Source: an uncultured Collinsella sp.
GTDB lineage: Bacteria > Actinomycetota > Coriobacteriia > Coriobacteriales > Coriobacteriaceae
Assembly: GCA_902488525.1 (NCBI GenBank)
Contig: CABTWP010000004.1
Coordinates: 1 to 64,000 of the forward strand
Direction: 5' to 3'
DNA length: 64,000 nt
The notes beneath the pieces were generated by a model. It saw nothing but the letters and a program-made list of their open reading frames with translations. It was not told the origin of the DNA and did not search any database. Of this stretch, positions 1-9,291 are shown piece by piece. The position numbers and the translations under genes were made by a program. Numbering within the stretch: the stretch's first letter is position 1; each line of letters opens with the position of its first letter.

Positions 1-21
1 CAAGCAGAAGACGGCATACGA
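1..21. other. Illumina P7 primer remnant at contig end
   Basis: The first 21 bases are identical to the start of the standard Illumina P7 flow-cell primer (begins CAAGCAGAAGACGGC). From base 22 the sequence departs from the primer and continues as a good FtsW/RodA reading frame. This is untrimmed library adapter, not genome. It marks a real contig end, so the neighbouring gene is cut by assembly and not by mutation. Confidence 0.95.
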
Positions 22-738
22 AAAGCGCCCCGTGGCAACGTAGAGCATCAGCAAGAAGATGGTGTAGAACAGCACGGCCGAACCCAGGTCGCGTTCGAAG
101 ACGACGACGAGCAGGCACACACCCCACACGGCAAACAGCGGCAGCAGCAGTCGCAGGCGAGGGATCTTAAAGCCCAGAATCTTGCGGTTGGAGATAGAGA
201 GCAGCTCGCGGTTCTCGGCCAGGTACCCGGCTAGGAACAGCACGATAAAGACCTTGGCGAACTCGCCGGGCTGGATGGTAAAGCCCGCGATGCGAATCCA
301 CAGCTTGGAGCCCGAGATCGTGGTGCCGATAAAGATGGGCAGCATCAGCAGGATGATGCCGATAATGCCAAAGGTGTACTTGTAGCGCATGACCACGTCG
401 AGGTTTTTGACCAGTGCGAGCGTTCCCACCATGAGCGCCACCGAGACAAACAGGATGATGAGCTGTGAGATGGCGAGAGCGGGTGCGAGACGCGTCACGA
501 ACGTGATACCGATGCCCGAAAGCACAAAGACAATGGGCAGGATGGCGGGGTCGGCACCGGGCGCCAAGATGCGCACGGCAATGTGGGCCGCGGCAAAGGC
601 GGCAAAGAGGCCGATCGGTACGGCGAGCGTCTCAAAGGAGATGGCAGCGCCCGCGGTGAGGACGTACATCGCATACAGCAGGATGACGGGGAACGCCGAG
701 GCGATGAGCAAGAGCAGCTCGGTGTTGCGGCGACTCAT
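22..738 (-). CDS. FtsW/RodA/SpoVE-family lipid II polymerase (partial)
   Basis: SEDS-family integral membrane glycosyltransferase that polymerises lipid II during elongation or division. The visible 239 codons from the ATG at 738 give about seven hydrophobic segments. They include the motifs KLWIRIAGFTIQPGEFAK and ERDLGSAVLF, which are typical of the family. The C-terminal 40-50% is missing because the contig ends in adapter sequence. The gene follows the PP2C phosphatase gene with a 16-base gap on the same strand, matching the actinobacterial order fhaA-fhaB-pstP-rodA-pbpA, so a class B PBP gene is expected next. The sequence does not decide between RodA and FtsW; the context favours RodA. 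Confidence 0.93.
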
Positions 739-754
739 AAGCGGCACTCCCTTT

Positions 755-2554
755 CTAATTCTTATCGGAGGCTTCGGCCTCGGCGGACTGTTCGGCGGTT
801 TTCTCGGAATCTGATTCGGAGGTCGATCCCTGATTGGTGTTGTCGCGAATCGTTTGCGCGTCGATCACCTGGCGGGTCTGCTCCTCGTCGATCTGGTGGC
901 GGTACTTGGATATCGTGTCCTGCGCATCGTCGACACTTGTTTGCGGAATACCCGCCTTGAGGCGGTTTTGCGTGTCTTCGGGCAGGTCGGATAGCTTGAT
1001 GCTGGTTTCGCTTTCGAGCCAGTGGAGCTTGAGTCCGAGTGGCTTGCCGGGCAGGCCGCGCCAGACGGCGACATTGCCCTGGTAGGTACCCAGGTAGTAC
1101 GAGCCGGTGACACCCGTGTAGGCCCAGATGCCAGCTGCCAGCACAAAGACGAGGGCCAGGATGGCGGCGATAGTAACGTTGCGGCGACGCACGCGTTGCG
1201 CCTCGCGCATGACGCCATCGTCAACCAGGTCAACGACTACTACGGTCACGTTGTCGTGGCCGCCGGCGGCAAGCGCCGCGTCCACTAGGTTGTCGACGCA
1301 GATTTGCGCGGTTGAGGACTGCGTGGCGATGTTCTCGATATCGCTATCGGGAATCATGCTCGAAAGGCCGTCGGAGCACAGGATCAGACGGTCACCTTCC
1401 TCGATATGCAGAGTGAAGTGGTCGGCATACATAGCGGGGTCCGAGCCCAGCGCGCGGGTGATGACCGAACGGTTGGGGTGGACGCGAGCCTCGTCTGCCG
1501 TGATTTCGCCGGCGTCCACGAGCTCCTCCACGTAGGAGTGGTCGCGGGTCACGCGGATGAGCGTGCCCTCGTGGAGCAGGTAGGCGCGAGAGTCACCCAC
1601 GTGGGCGATGGCGAGCGTGTCGTTTTCGATATAGGCGCAAGTGGCTGTGCAGCCCATGCCGGGCTTGCCCAGGCCATTCAAGGCAGCCTCGATTACGGCG
1701 GCGTTGGCGGCCTCGACGGCTGCCGCCAGGCGTGCGGCGTCGGCAGACTGAGGAGCTGTCTTGGCAATGGTCTCGACAGCGATAGAGGAGGCTACCTCGC
1801 CGGCGGCGTGACCGCCCATGCCGTCGCATACGCAAAAGAGCGGCGACTGCACCAGGTAGGAATCCTCATTGTGCGGGCGCACACAGCCAACGTCGGAGCG
1901 GGCGCCCCACATGAGTTGCGTGGTGGTGCCGGCATCATAGGTCGAGTCGGTCTCGATGCGCTCCTCGGTTAGGGGTTCAAAGCTCATGGTCGAGCCGGGG
2001 CCTTTGAGCTTGGCCTCAACGGCGGCAACGTCGATCTCTGCTGTGTCACCGGGAGAGACGGTGCTTGTCTCGGCGTTTGATTCGGAGTCGCCGGTGTCCG
2101 GGGAGTCGGGCTCCTCGGACACGCGGGCGGTCGACTCGTCGTCTTGCGGGCTGACGTCTATAGGCTCGGGCGCCGGCGTAGACGCGGGCGCAACCTCGGA
2201 TGCCGGGGCTATGGGAAACGCCGGCGCGGCGGGCTCGGGTGCCGCAAACACCGCAGCGCTCTCGTTGATTGCCGCGGCGACGGGCTCTGCAAAGTGAGCC
2301 GGCGCCGGGGTTGCTTCGGGCGCTGTGGGCTGTTCCGCAGCATGTGCGCCGATGGGCGCCGCTACGGCATCCTCTTCGTCCTCGTTATCGGCGAGATCCG
2401 AAATATCATGCGTTACATGCGAAAGAGGCAGGGAGAACACGGTGTCCTCGGGTTCCACGGGTGCGGAGCCCGCCGGAGCGGCGTGGGCCGGCGCAGCTGC
2501 GGCGGCAGCCGGTGCCTCGGTCATAGTTGCGGACTTGTTCTCCTCGTCGATCAT
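755..2554 (-). CDS. pstP: PP2C-type Ser/Thr protein phosphatase, membrane anchored (PstP-like)
   Basis: Metal-dependent phosphatase expected to reverse the action of the STPK encoded upstream. Residues 1 to about 214 are an Ala/Pro/acidic, probably disordered extension. The PP2C domain spans about 216-445, with metal-binding motifs RPHNEDSY, CDGMGGHAAGE, HVGDSRAYLL, LCSDGLSSM and GGHDNVTVVVV. A transmembrane helix at about 459-482 is followed by a 115-residue extracytoplasmic tail. The start ATG overlaps the stop of the fhaB-like gene by four bases (ATGA), indicating translational coupling. The long N-terminal extension is unusual, since PstP of mycobacteria begins directly with the catalytic domain. 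The phosphatase call is firm; the symbol is by synteny. Confidence 0.94.
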   Translation of the reverse strand: MIDEENKSATMTEAPAAAAAAPAHAAPAGSAPVEPEDTVFSLPLSHVTHDISDLADNEDEEDAVAAPIGAHAAEQPTAPEATPAPAHFAEPVAAAINESAAVFAAPEPAAPAFPIAPASEVAPASTPAPEPIDVSPQDDESTARVSEEPDSPDTGDSESNAETSTVSPGDTAEIDVAAVEAKLKGPGSTMSFEPLTEERIETDSTYDAGTTTQLMWGARSDVGCVRPHNEDSYLVQSPLFCVCDGMGGHAAGEVASSIAVETIAKTAPQSADAARLAAAVEAANAAVIEAALNGLGKPGMGCTATCAYIENDTLAIAHVGDSRAYLLHEGTLIRVTRDHSYVEELVDAGEITADEARVHPNRSVITRALGSDPAMYADHFTLHIEEGDRLILCSDGLSSMIPDSDIENIATQSSTAQICVDNLVDAALAAGGHDNVTVVVVDLVDDGVMREAQRVRRRNVTIAAILALVFVLAAGIWAYTGVTGSYYLGTYQGNVAVWRGLPGKPLGLKLHWLESETSIKLSDLPEDTQNRLKAGIPQTSVDDAQDTISKYRHQIDEEQTRQVIDAQTIRDNTNQGSTSESDSEKTAEQSAEAEASDKN

Positions 2555-2967
2555 CGACGGTTCACCTTCATGACCACGTCGCCAATCTGGACTTCGTCGC
2601 CCTCGCGCAGCGTCGCGGGCTCCACGAGCTGGCGGCCGTTGACGAGCGTGCCGTTAAGCGAGTTGAGGTCCTCGATGATGAGCGCCGGGCCCTGCAGCGA
2701 AAAGCGCGCATGCGAGGCCGAGACGAACGGTTCGTTGATGCAGATGTCCGAAGATGGCGAGCGACCGACGATGACGGGGCCGAGCATGTCTACGTGGATG
2801 CCGCGGATACCGCGCGGACCCTTGTCCACATCAATCGTCCAGATAGCCGAGTCGCGGCGCTGCCCGCGCACAAGTCCCACGCCGGTCTTCATGACGGCGA
2901 ACAGGAAGATATAGAGCAGGGCGACCAAGACGATGCGGCCTGCAAAAAGGACGATATCGATGTTCAT
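2551..2967 (-). CDS. fhaB: FHA-domain membrane protein (FhaB/FipA-like)
   Basis: Small phosphothreonine reader of 138 residues. An N-terminal transmembrane helix (about 3-27) is followed by a cytoplasmic FHA domain (about 60-138) with the conserved GRSPSSDI, SASHARF and LNSLNGTLVNG elements. The Arg, Ser, His and Asn residues needed for pThr binding are present. It lies seven bases after the fhaA-like gene and overlaps the PP2C start. In mycobacteria the homologue links Ser/Thr phosphorylation to cell-wall synthesis; here that role is inferred from synteny. The length is close to the usual 150-160 residues. Confidence 0.92.
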   Translation of the reverse strand: MNIDIVLFAGRIVLVALLYIFLFAVMKTGVGLVRGQRRDSAIWTIDVDKGPRGIRGIHVDMLGPVIVGRSPSSDICINEPFVSASHARFSLQGPALIIEDLNSLNGTLVNGRQLVEPATLREGDEVQIGDVVMKVNRR

Positions 2968-2973
2968 AAGCGA

Positions 2974-3987
2974 CTATCCCCTAAATTCAAAGGTGCTCAG
3001 GCCAAACGTCAGCAGATCGCCGTTGCGCAGCGGGCAGCGCGTAATGCGGCGGTTGTTGACGAGCGTGCCGTTGGTGGAATTGAGGTCCTCGATCGACCAA
3101 TCCGAGCCCGTAAAGGTGAGCTGGGCGTGGCGGCGCGACACGTTGGGGTCGCGCAGGGCAATGTCGGAAACTGAGCGCTCGCGACCGATGGTTACCTGTG
3201 CGGAGGTGATGCTATGGCTCTCGCCGCTCACGACGTCGACGAGCTGGGCGAGCGGGCGCTGCGGGGCGCGAGTGCTCGCCATGTTGGAGGCGATGCCGGC
3301 TGCGGCGCCTAGGCCCACGGCGGCACCGGTCGCGGCGGCTCCGCCCATGCCGGCAAGCGCGTCGCGCGAGACGGTCTGCGGCACCGGGATGGGTGCTGCG
3401 GCGGGGTCGGGGACGCTAGGCGCGAAGGGGTCTGCCACGGCAAGCGGGTCGGGAGCGGCGGCGCGAGGCGTCGGCTGCTGCTGGGGCATGGCGGCGGGGC
3501 GCTGCTGCTGCGGGGCAGCAAACTGCTGCTGGCCGGCGCGCGGGGCGCTGGCGGCACGGCTTGCCGCGGAGTTGTTCTGGCCCAGGCCGTTTTGATAGGC
3601 GCGCTCTTCTTCGTACAGGCGGCCGAGCGTGGGGGCATCGACGTTCTCGGCAAAGACCGAGAACTTGCCGGCGCGCAACTGCGGATCGATCATAAAGCGC
3701 ACGAGGGGCTCGCCGACAAAGACATAGCGGCGCTTTTCGGCCTGCGCCTTCACGAACTCGCGGACCTCGCGCGAAAGCTCGGGATAGAACGGGGCGAGCA
3801 TGGGATCGTCGTCGGCGGCGATAAGGATGGTATAGAGTGCCGGCGCCGTGTTGACGCCGTTAATCACCAGAGTCTGATCCTCCATGTCGCGAGCGGCCTG
3901 CTTGGCAAGCTTCTTAAAGGAGAACGGGGCACGGGTGGCACCGAAGATGCCGGCCACGTGGTCCTCGAAGATGTTCAGGAAGTTCAC
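2974..3987 (-). CDS. fhaA: DUF3662/FHA-domain protein (FhaA-like)
   Basis: Cytoplasmic adaptor of 337 residues. Residues 1 to about 118 match the DUF3662 domain found in FhaA proteins (MNFLNIFEDHVAGIFG onwards). A Pro/Gln/Ala-rich linker spans about 135-255, and a C-terminal FHA domain lies at about 262-336, with IGRERSVSDI, VSRRHAQL and LNSTNGTLVNN. The start is GTG, overlapping the kinase stop codon by four bases (GTGA), so the two are translationally coupled. In mycobacteria FhaA binds phosphorylated partners such as MviN; whether this protein does so is inference. Confidence 0.92.
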   Translation of the reverse strand: MNFLNIFEDHVAGIFGATRAPFSFKKLAKQAARDMEDQTLVINGVNTAPALYTILIAADDDPMLAPFYPELSREVREFVKAQAEKRRYVFVGEPLVRFMIDPQLRAGKFSVFAENVDAPTLGRLYEEERAYQNGLGQNNSAASRAASAPRAGQQQFAAPQQQRPAAMPQQQPTPRAAAPDPLAVADPFAPSVPDPAAAPIPVPQTVSRDALAGMGGAAATGAAVGLGAAAGIASNMASTRAPQRPLAQLVDVVSGESHSITSAQVTIGRERSVSDIALRDPNVSRRHAQLTFTGSDWSIEDLNSTNGTLVNNRRITRCPLRNGDLLTFGLSTFEFRG

Positions 3988-5837
3988 GAAAGATCACTCT
4001 CCGTATAGGTTCTTTGGTATCCGAGCAAATATAGGCATATCCCAACGATTATAGAGGATAGGATTCCCGCAACCGCCGCCTTGGCGATGACCGCGGCTGC
4101 AAGGCTGGCAATTTCCATATGGTGTGCAAGACAGGACGCCGCTGCGCAGCCGATGCCGGTGACAGCGATGGCGGCGATTGCGGCAAGGTTTGAGCCCTGA
4201 TTGGCACGCTTGGCATGGACATTGAGCAGCGCAGATGACGCCGCGGCAGTTGCCGCGACCAGCACAAAGGCAGCCCAAAGGAGCGGGTCTCCCAGCGCTG
4301 CGGCAACGTTACCGAGCCCCAGCACGCCTTCGGCTGAAAGCGCGACCGTGGCCAGACGGGCAAAAAGCGCGCCCATGCCCGTTGCCGCGGCGGCGCTTGC
4401 CGGGCCGAGCCAAAATGACGCGACGCCGGCGGCGACCCCAGCTGCCAGGAAGGTATTGCCGGTCAGACAGCCAAGCGCGAGTGCACAGGTGAGCGTGGCG
4501 CTCGCGGCAGTCTCAGTGCGACCCCAGGCGATCCACCAACCGGACATGGCAGCGGCAAAGATCACCGCGACGGGCAGCATCGACAGGATGCCCTGTGCCT
4601 GCATGGTGGCGTTGGCCATGAGCACCAAAAAGCCCACAGCCGAGATGGCCGAGCCAATCTGGGGGGCCAGGCCAGCCGCCGCTCCGATCGCGATGGCCGC
4701 AATGACCAGGCCGGGAAGCGTCGCGACCCCGGCCGTTTGCATCAGCAAAATGCTAAAGGTGCCGCACGTTAGCGCCGAGATAGTGCGCATGGTGTAGTCG
4801 CGCGTATGGCTCCAGCGCGTGCCCGCCCAGCCGAGTGCGGGGTCGACCTCAATGGCGTCGTCCTCGTAGTGCGACGGCTCGATATCGTCGAGCTCCTGCT
4901 CGTCATCCGAAAGTTCGCCAACCATTTGCTCCAGGCTGCGACGGCCCTCGCGCACGCTGCCCAGACCGGCAAGGAGCTGGTCGCAAAATGCCTCGATGCT
5001 GTTGGGGCGGTCCTGCGGCATGGGGGAGAGCGCGCTCATGAGCGCGGCCTCGGCTCCCGGGGGGAAGTGTGGTATCAGCTCGCTGGGATAGGTGGCGCCG
5101 CCGATGATGCGGTCGAGCGAGTCGGCGGGCGTGGCCGCCATAAAGGGAGCGCTGCCGCACAGACCCTCGTAGATCACACAGGCGAGGGCAAAGACATCGG
5201 CGCGCTCGTCGACCGTGCCGGTCTCGATATCGAGCTGCTCGGGCGGCATGTAGCCGATGGTGCCGCCGCGTGAGCCGCCAAAGCCACCGGCAGACGACAG
5301 TCGCGCCATGCCAAAGTCGGTGAGCTTTACATTGCCCGAGTGGTCGATGAGCACGTTGGCGGGCTTAATGTCCAGGTGGAGTACGCCATTACTATGGGCG
5401 AAGGTGAGCGCCTGGCCCAAGGCATCGGCAATGGCCGCGGCCTCGTCAAAGGTAAGGGAGTGGCCGTCTACGCGATGCAAAAACTCGGCCAGCGACATGC
5501 CATCGACATATTCCATGACCAGGTAGGCATAGGCTGTGTCGTGCGTAAAGTCGATGACCTGCACGATATTGGGATGTTGAAGCATGGCGGCAGTGTGCGC
5601 CTCGCGCAGGACATCCATGATGTCGCTGGCGGGCATGCCGGCACCGTTGATGAGGGGGATGCGTTTAATGGCGACGCGGCGGCGCAGGTGCGTGTCGCGG
5701 CAGATCTCGATGGAGCCAAAACCGCCGGTCGCAAGTGTCTCGAGCGGCTGGTACCGCTTGAGCAGCTCGCGAGAGCTGGTGCCCTCCAAAGGAACGTCCG
5801 GCGAGAACCGGGCGGTATGTTGCGAGAAAAGCGGCAT
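3984..5837 (-). CDS. Ser/Thr protein kinase with polytopic membrane domain
   Basis: Hanks-type kinase, 617 residues from the ATG at 5837, which has GAGGG six bases upstream; an in-frame TTG six bases earlier is the alternative but sits directly on the SD. The kinase domain covers about 25-290: glycine loop ATGGFGSI, VAIK lysine (K58), catalytic loop HLDIKPAN (D156), DFG at 174-176 and MPPEQ. The catalytic loop reads HLD, not HRD, so it is a non-RD kinase. From about residue 345 the protein is almost entirely hydrophobic, roughly nine or ten membrane segments, with no PASTA repeats. It is the first gene of the fhaA-fhaB-pstP-rodA operon, where other actinobacteria have pknA/pknB at the distal end. 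Confidence 0.93.
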   Translation of the reverse strand: MPLFSQHTARFSPDVPLEGTSSRELLKRYQPLETLATGGFGSIEICRDTHLRRRVAIKRIPLINGAGMPASDIMDVLREAHTAAMLQHPNIVQVIDFTHDTAYAYLVMEYVDGMSLAEFLHRVDGHSLTFDEAAAIADALGQALTFAHSNGVLHLDIKPANVLIDHSGNVKLTDFGMARLSSAGGFGGSRGGTIGYMPPEQLDIETGTVDERADVFALACVIYEGLCGSAPFMAATPADSLDRIIGGATYPSELIPHFPPGAEAALMSALSPMPQDRPNSIEAFCDQLLAGLGSVREGRRSLEQMVGELSDDEQELDDIEPSHYEDDAIEVDPALGWAGTRWSHTRDYTMRTISALTCGTFSILLMQTAGVATLPGLVIAAIAIGAAAGLAPQIGSAISAVGFLVLMANATMQAQGILSMLPVAVIFAAAMSGWWIAWGRTETAASATLTCALALGCLTGNTFLAAGVAAGVASFWLGPASAAAATGMGALFARLATVALSAEGVLGLGNVAAALGDPLLWAAFVLVAATAAASSALLNVHAKRANQGSNLAAIAAIAVTGIGCAAASCLAHHMEIASLAAAVIAKAAVAGILSSIIVGICLYLLGYQRTYTESDLS

Positions 5838-5981
5838 GGCCAACCCTCGTACGTTTAAAGTTCGTTTGCGAGTGGCGGGCGCGGAGCCGAGCCGTTCGCG
5901 GTGGCATAGATGCTGCTAGTGTAGCACGCTCGGGTGCATGGGGAGGATAGCGGGATGCGAGGCTGCCTGTCTGGCTTGGCC

Positions 5982-6698
5982 TTAGCGCTTCTTCTTGTTC
6001 TTCTTCTGCTTGCGCTGCTTGCCCTTGGTCTCCTGGGGCTTGTCGCCCTGCTTGGCCTCGACGGCGGCCTTTTCTGCCTTCATCTTCTTGCGTTTGGTCT
6101 CGATGCGGAGTTTTTTGTTGATGCGCGCCTTAAGGAAGGAGCCAAACTGCTCGGCATCGCCACGGACGAAGGTGTCCTTAGGGATCGTCACGCCCTGGTC
6201 GGCGAACATGGCCACAAAGATGCGCTCGCCGTCGAGCACGTGGTCGAGCTTTTCAAACGGGAAGAACTGCGACTTGCCGCTCTTGCCCCAAACCATCAGG
6301 CCGTCCTCGTTGGCGGCGACGCGGCGATAGCGGCCACCCATGGACTCGTCGGCCTCAACGGCGTCGATAAAGTCGCGGGCGAGGGTGTGGTGCAGGTTTT
6401 TGCTCCACCAGGCCAAAAAGGCGCCGAACACGATCAGGACGACGCCAAACTTGATCCAGTTGCCGCCGGCCACCAGCATGCCGATGCCGATGAGCGCGGC
6501 AATTGCCGCGGCGACATACAGCGAGCCGCGACGCCTGGGCGAGGCGACCAGGCGGGCGAAGTCGGTGACCAGGTCGTTTTCATACTGGTACTCGTTGAGG
6601 TACAGGATGCCGTCGTCGGCTGCGGCCTGCTCCTCGAGCGCGACCTCGACCTGGTCGGCTGCTTCGGAGGGGACGAGGTTGCTCTCTGCGTCTGCCAT
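5982..6698 (-). CDS. YcxB-like two-helix membrane protein
   Basis: Predicted 238-residue membrane protein. The ATG at 6698 (MADAESNLV) is preferred because upstream in-frame starts run into the dnaX coding region. Two adjacent transmembrane helices at about 62-100 are followed by a soluble segment (RRVAANEDGLMVWGKSGKS ... VTIPKDTF) resembling the YcxB C-terminal domain. The last 40 residues are very Lys-rich. Function is unknown for the family. It is transcribed away from dnaX across a 115-base divergent region and is separated from the kinase operon by about 144 bases. Confidence 0.72.
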   Translation of the reverse strand: MADAESNLVPSEAADQVEVALEEQAAADDGILYLNEYQYENDLVTDFARLVASPRRRGSLYVAAAIAALIGIGMLVAGGNWIKFGVVLIVFGAFLAWWSKNLHHTLARDFIDAVEADESMGGRYRRVAANEDGLMVWGKSGKSQFFPFEKLDHVLDGERIFVAMFADQGVTIPKDTFVRGDAEQFGSFLKARINKKLRIETKRKKMKAEKAAVEAKQGDKPQETKGKQRKQKKNKKKR

Positions 6699-6813
6699 GC
6701 TCTTTGGACTCCTATCGCGGCGGGCTCGCCGTACGGGTATTATGGAATGCAGTATGCCGTGCGACCGCATGGCCGCCGCGGCAACAAGACTCAGTATACC
6801 CGGGGGAGCACCC

Positions 6814-9270
6814 ATGGAATCGTTGTACCGAAAGTATCGCCCGCTCACCTTCGACTCCGTGGTGGGCCAGCAGCATATCGTCTCGACGCTCGAGCACGCC
6901 ATCACCGAGGGACGCCTGTCCCACGCCTACCTGTTCTGCGGACCGCGCGGCACGGGCAAGACCACCATGGCGCGCATTCTGGCCAAGGCGCTGCTGTGCC
7001 GCAATGCCGAGGCGGCGCGCGCCGAGGGTGCAAGCGGCTGCATGCCCGACGGTACTTGCGAGGAGTGCGAGCTCATCGCCGAGGGCAACCACCCGGATGT
7101 CTACGAGCTCGATGCCGCAAGCCGTACCGGCGTGGACAACGTGCGCGAGGAAATCATCAACTCCGTCAACTTTGCCCCGGTGCGCGGCAAGTACAAGATT
7201 TATATCATCGACGAGGTCCACATGCTCACGACGGCGGCGTTCAACGCGCTGCTCAAGACGCTTGAGGAGCCGCCGGCGCACGTGATCTTTGTGCTGTGCA
7301 CCACCGACCCGCAAAAGATTCTGGAGACCATCCTCTCGCGCTGCCAGCGCTTCGATTTCCACCGCATCGGCAACGAGGATATCGAGCATCGCCTGTCCTA
7401 CGTGTGCGAGCAGGAGGGCTTCGATTACGACGACGAGGCACTCGCCATTGTGGCGCGCCATGCCAAGGGCGGTATGCGCGACGCGTTGTCCACGCTGGAG
7501 CAGCTGAGCGTCTTTGGCAACGGTTCTGTGCATGCGGACGACGCCCGCTCGCTTTTAGGCGAGGTTTCGGACCAGATTCTGGGCGAGTTTTCCCGCGCCA
7601 TTGCCGATCGCGATGTTGCCGAGCTATATGGACTGATCCGTGCGCAGGTCGAGGAAGGAAACGATCTGCTGGAGCTGACGCGCGACCTGGTGGCGCATGT
7701 GCGTGACGTGTACGTTGCCTGCGTTGCCGGTGCCCGTGCCGAGCTGTTTGAGGGCGGCTCCGAGCAGGCCGAGGCGCTTGCTGCCGAGGCCGCTGCCTTT
7801 GGCGAGCATCCTGCCGACCGCCTGGCCCGTGTGCTGACAGTGCTTGACGATGCCGCACTGGAGATGAGGGGCGCGAGCGACGTGCGCCTGGTGCTCGAGA
7901 TTGCCTGCACGCGTCTGGCACGTCCCGAGGCTGATATAACGATTGAGGCATTGGCCGAGCGCGTGGCACGCCTGGAGGCCATGGTTGCCAATGCCGCCGT
8001 GCCGGCGAGCGTGGCTGCTGCTCAGGCCGCCGCGCCTGCAGCATCCGTACCCGCTGCTGCCCAACAGCCGACGCTCATTTCGGGCGCCCGTGCTGCCGCT
8101 CCGGCGGCATCCGCTGCCCCCGCTGCTACGTCCGCGCATCAGGGTGGCATGCCTTGGGACCGCGGCGCTGCTGTTCCGGCTGCCCAGCCTGCGCCCAAGT
8201 CCGCGGCTCCTGCGCCGGCGCCTAAACCTGTAACGCCTGCACCTCAGCCCGTTGCGGCTCCGGCTTCCGCGCCTGCTGCATCGACCGTGTCGGTGTCCAA
8301 GCCCAACAACGCCGCCCAGGTTGCCGCCGCCGGTGCTGCCGAGACCCCCGCGGTCGAGGACGCCGGAGAGCTGCAGCGCAAATGGGCCGAGGTTGTCGAG
8401 CGTGTCAAGGCGCGTCAGGCTTCCTACGCAGGGCTTTTGCTCAACGCCCGCGCCACGGCCGACGACGGCTCCAAACTCACGGTCTCGTTCCCCGCGGGTT
8501 CGACCTTTGCCATCAAGATGCTCGGCCGCGCTGACACGCAATCGGTGGTCCTGCCGACGGTCTGCGCGGTCTTCGGTCGTCGTACCGTCGACTATGTCCT
8601 GGATGGGGGTGGCACGCCGGCTCCTCAACATGAGGAGCATTCTCCATCTGCACGGGCTGCGGCATCTGCGGACCCGCAACCCGTGTCCTCGGCGGCCCCT
8701 GTATCCTCGAGCGCCAGCGCGCCGCAGCAGCAAGCGGCGCCGGTAGCGGCATCGACCCCGTTGGCGCCTAAGCCCGCAGCGCCCAAACCGGCTGCTCCGA
8801 CACCCGCGCTCAAGCCCGTCTCGCCCGCGCCCAAGTCGTCTGACCTGGGCAAAGCCCCCTGGCTACGCTCCGACAACCCCGCCGGCGCTCCTGCCACGGG
8901 TAAGCTCCCGACCGAGCCCGCGCCCCGAGCGCCCGAGCGCGCGTCCGCTCCCAAGGCTCAGCCTGTCGTGCCGTGGGAATCCGAGCAGGTGCCCTACGAC
9001 GACGCTATGGTCGGCGGCTTCGCCGGCGATGCGAGCGGGGACGATCTGCCTCCGTTCGACGCGCCGGGTGCGACGCCCGCGCCCAAGCCCGCTGCAACTG
9101 CCCCTAAAGAGGAGGACACTCCTGCAGCTCCCTGGGAGTCCAACCCCGGCGCCGGCAGCCCCTTCGGCCATCAGGGCGCAGCCCCGAGCATCCCGCAGAC
9201 CGAGGACGAGGCCAAAGCCCTCATCCGCAGCGTCTTCGGTCAGTCCACCATCTTCAAACCGGTGGAGTAA
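6814..9270 (+). CDS. dnaX: DNA polymerase III subunit gamma/tau
   Basis: Clamp-loader ATPase of the replicative polymerase, 818 residues. The start ATG at 6814 has GGGGGAG upstream. The AAA+ domain carries Walker A GPRGTGKTT (43-51), zinc-binding cysteines C62, C76, C82 and C85, Walker B IIDEVH and the SRC sensor motif (ILSRCQRFDF). Domain III is followed by a long Ala/Pro-rich region (about 385-520), a conserved tau-like segment (LQRKWAEVVERVKARQASYA, about 525-600) and a second Pro/Ala-rich tail. No obvious slippery sequence for a shorter gamma form was noticed. In many bacteria dnaX is followed directly by ybaB and recR; here 835 bases intervene. Confidence 0.97.
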   Translation: MESLYRKYRPLTFDSVVGQQHIVSTLEHAITEGRLSHAYLFCGPRGTGKTTMARILAKALLCRNAEAARAEGASGCMPDGTCEECELIAEGNHPDVYELDAASRTGVDNVREEIINSVNFAPVRGKYKIYIIDEVHMLTTAAFNALLKTLEEPPAHVIFVLCTTDPQKILETILSRCQRFDFHRIGNEDIEHRLSYVCEQEGFDYDDEALAIVARHAKGGMRDALSTLEQLSVFGNGSVHADDARSLLGEVSDQILGEFSRAIADRDVAELYGLIRAQVEEGNDLLELTRDLVAHVRDVYVACVAGARAELFEGGSEQAEALAAEAAAFGEHPADRLARVLTVLDDAALEMRGASDVRLVLEIACTRLARPEADITIEALAERVARLEAMVANAAVPASVAAAQAAAPAASVPAAAQQPTLISGARAAAPAASAAPAATSAHQGGMPWDRGAAVPAAQPAPKSAAPAPAPKPVTPAPQPVAAPASAPAASTVSVSKPNNAAQVAAAGAAETPAVEDAGELQRKWAEVVERVKARQASYAGLLLNARATADDGSKLTVSFPAGSTFAIKMLGRADTQSVVLPTVCAVFGRRTVDYVLDGGGTPAPQHEEHSPSARAAASADPQPVSSAAPVSSSASAPQQQAAPVAASTPLAPKPAAPKPAAPTPALKPVSPAPKSSDLGKAPWLRSDNPAGAPATGKLPTEPAPRAPERASAPKAQPVVPWESEQVPYDDAMVGGFAGDASGDDLPPFDAPGATPAPKPAATAPKEEDTPAAPWESNPGAGSPFGHQGAAPSIPQTEDEAKALIRSVFGQSTIFKPVE

Positions 9271-9291
9271 CCGTGCGGGCGGGTATGCTGC

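Noticed and set aside
6340..6813. N-terminal extension of dnaX back to 6340
   Set aside because: The added 158 residues overlap the divergent YcxB-like gene; DnaX proteins start at MxxLYRKYRP, which is the ATG at 6814 with a strong SD.
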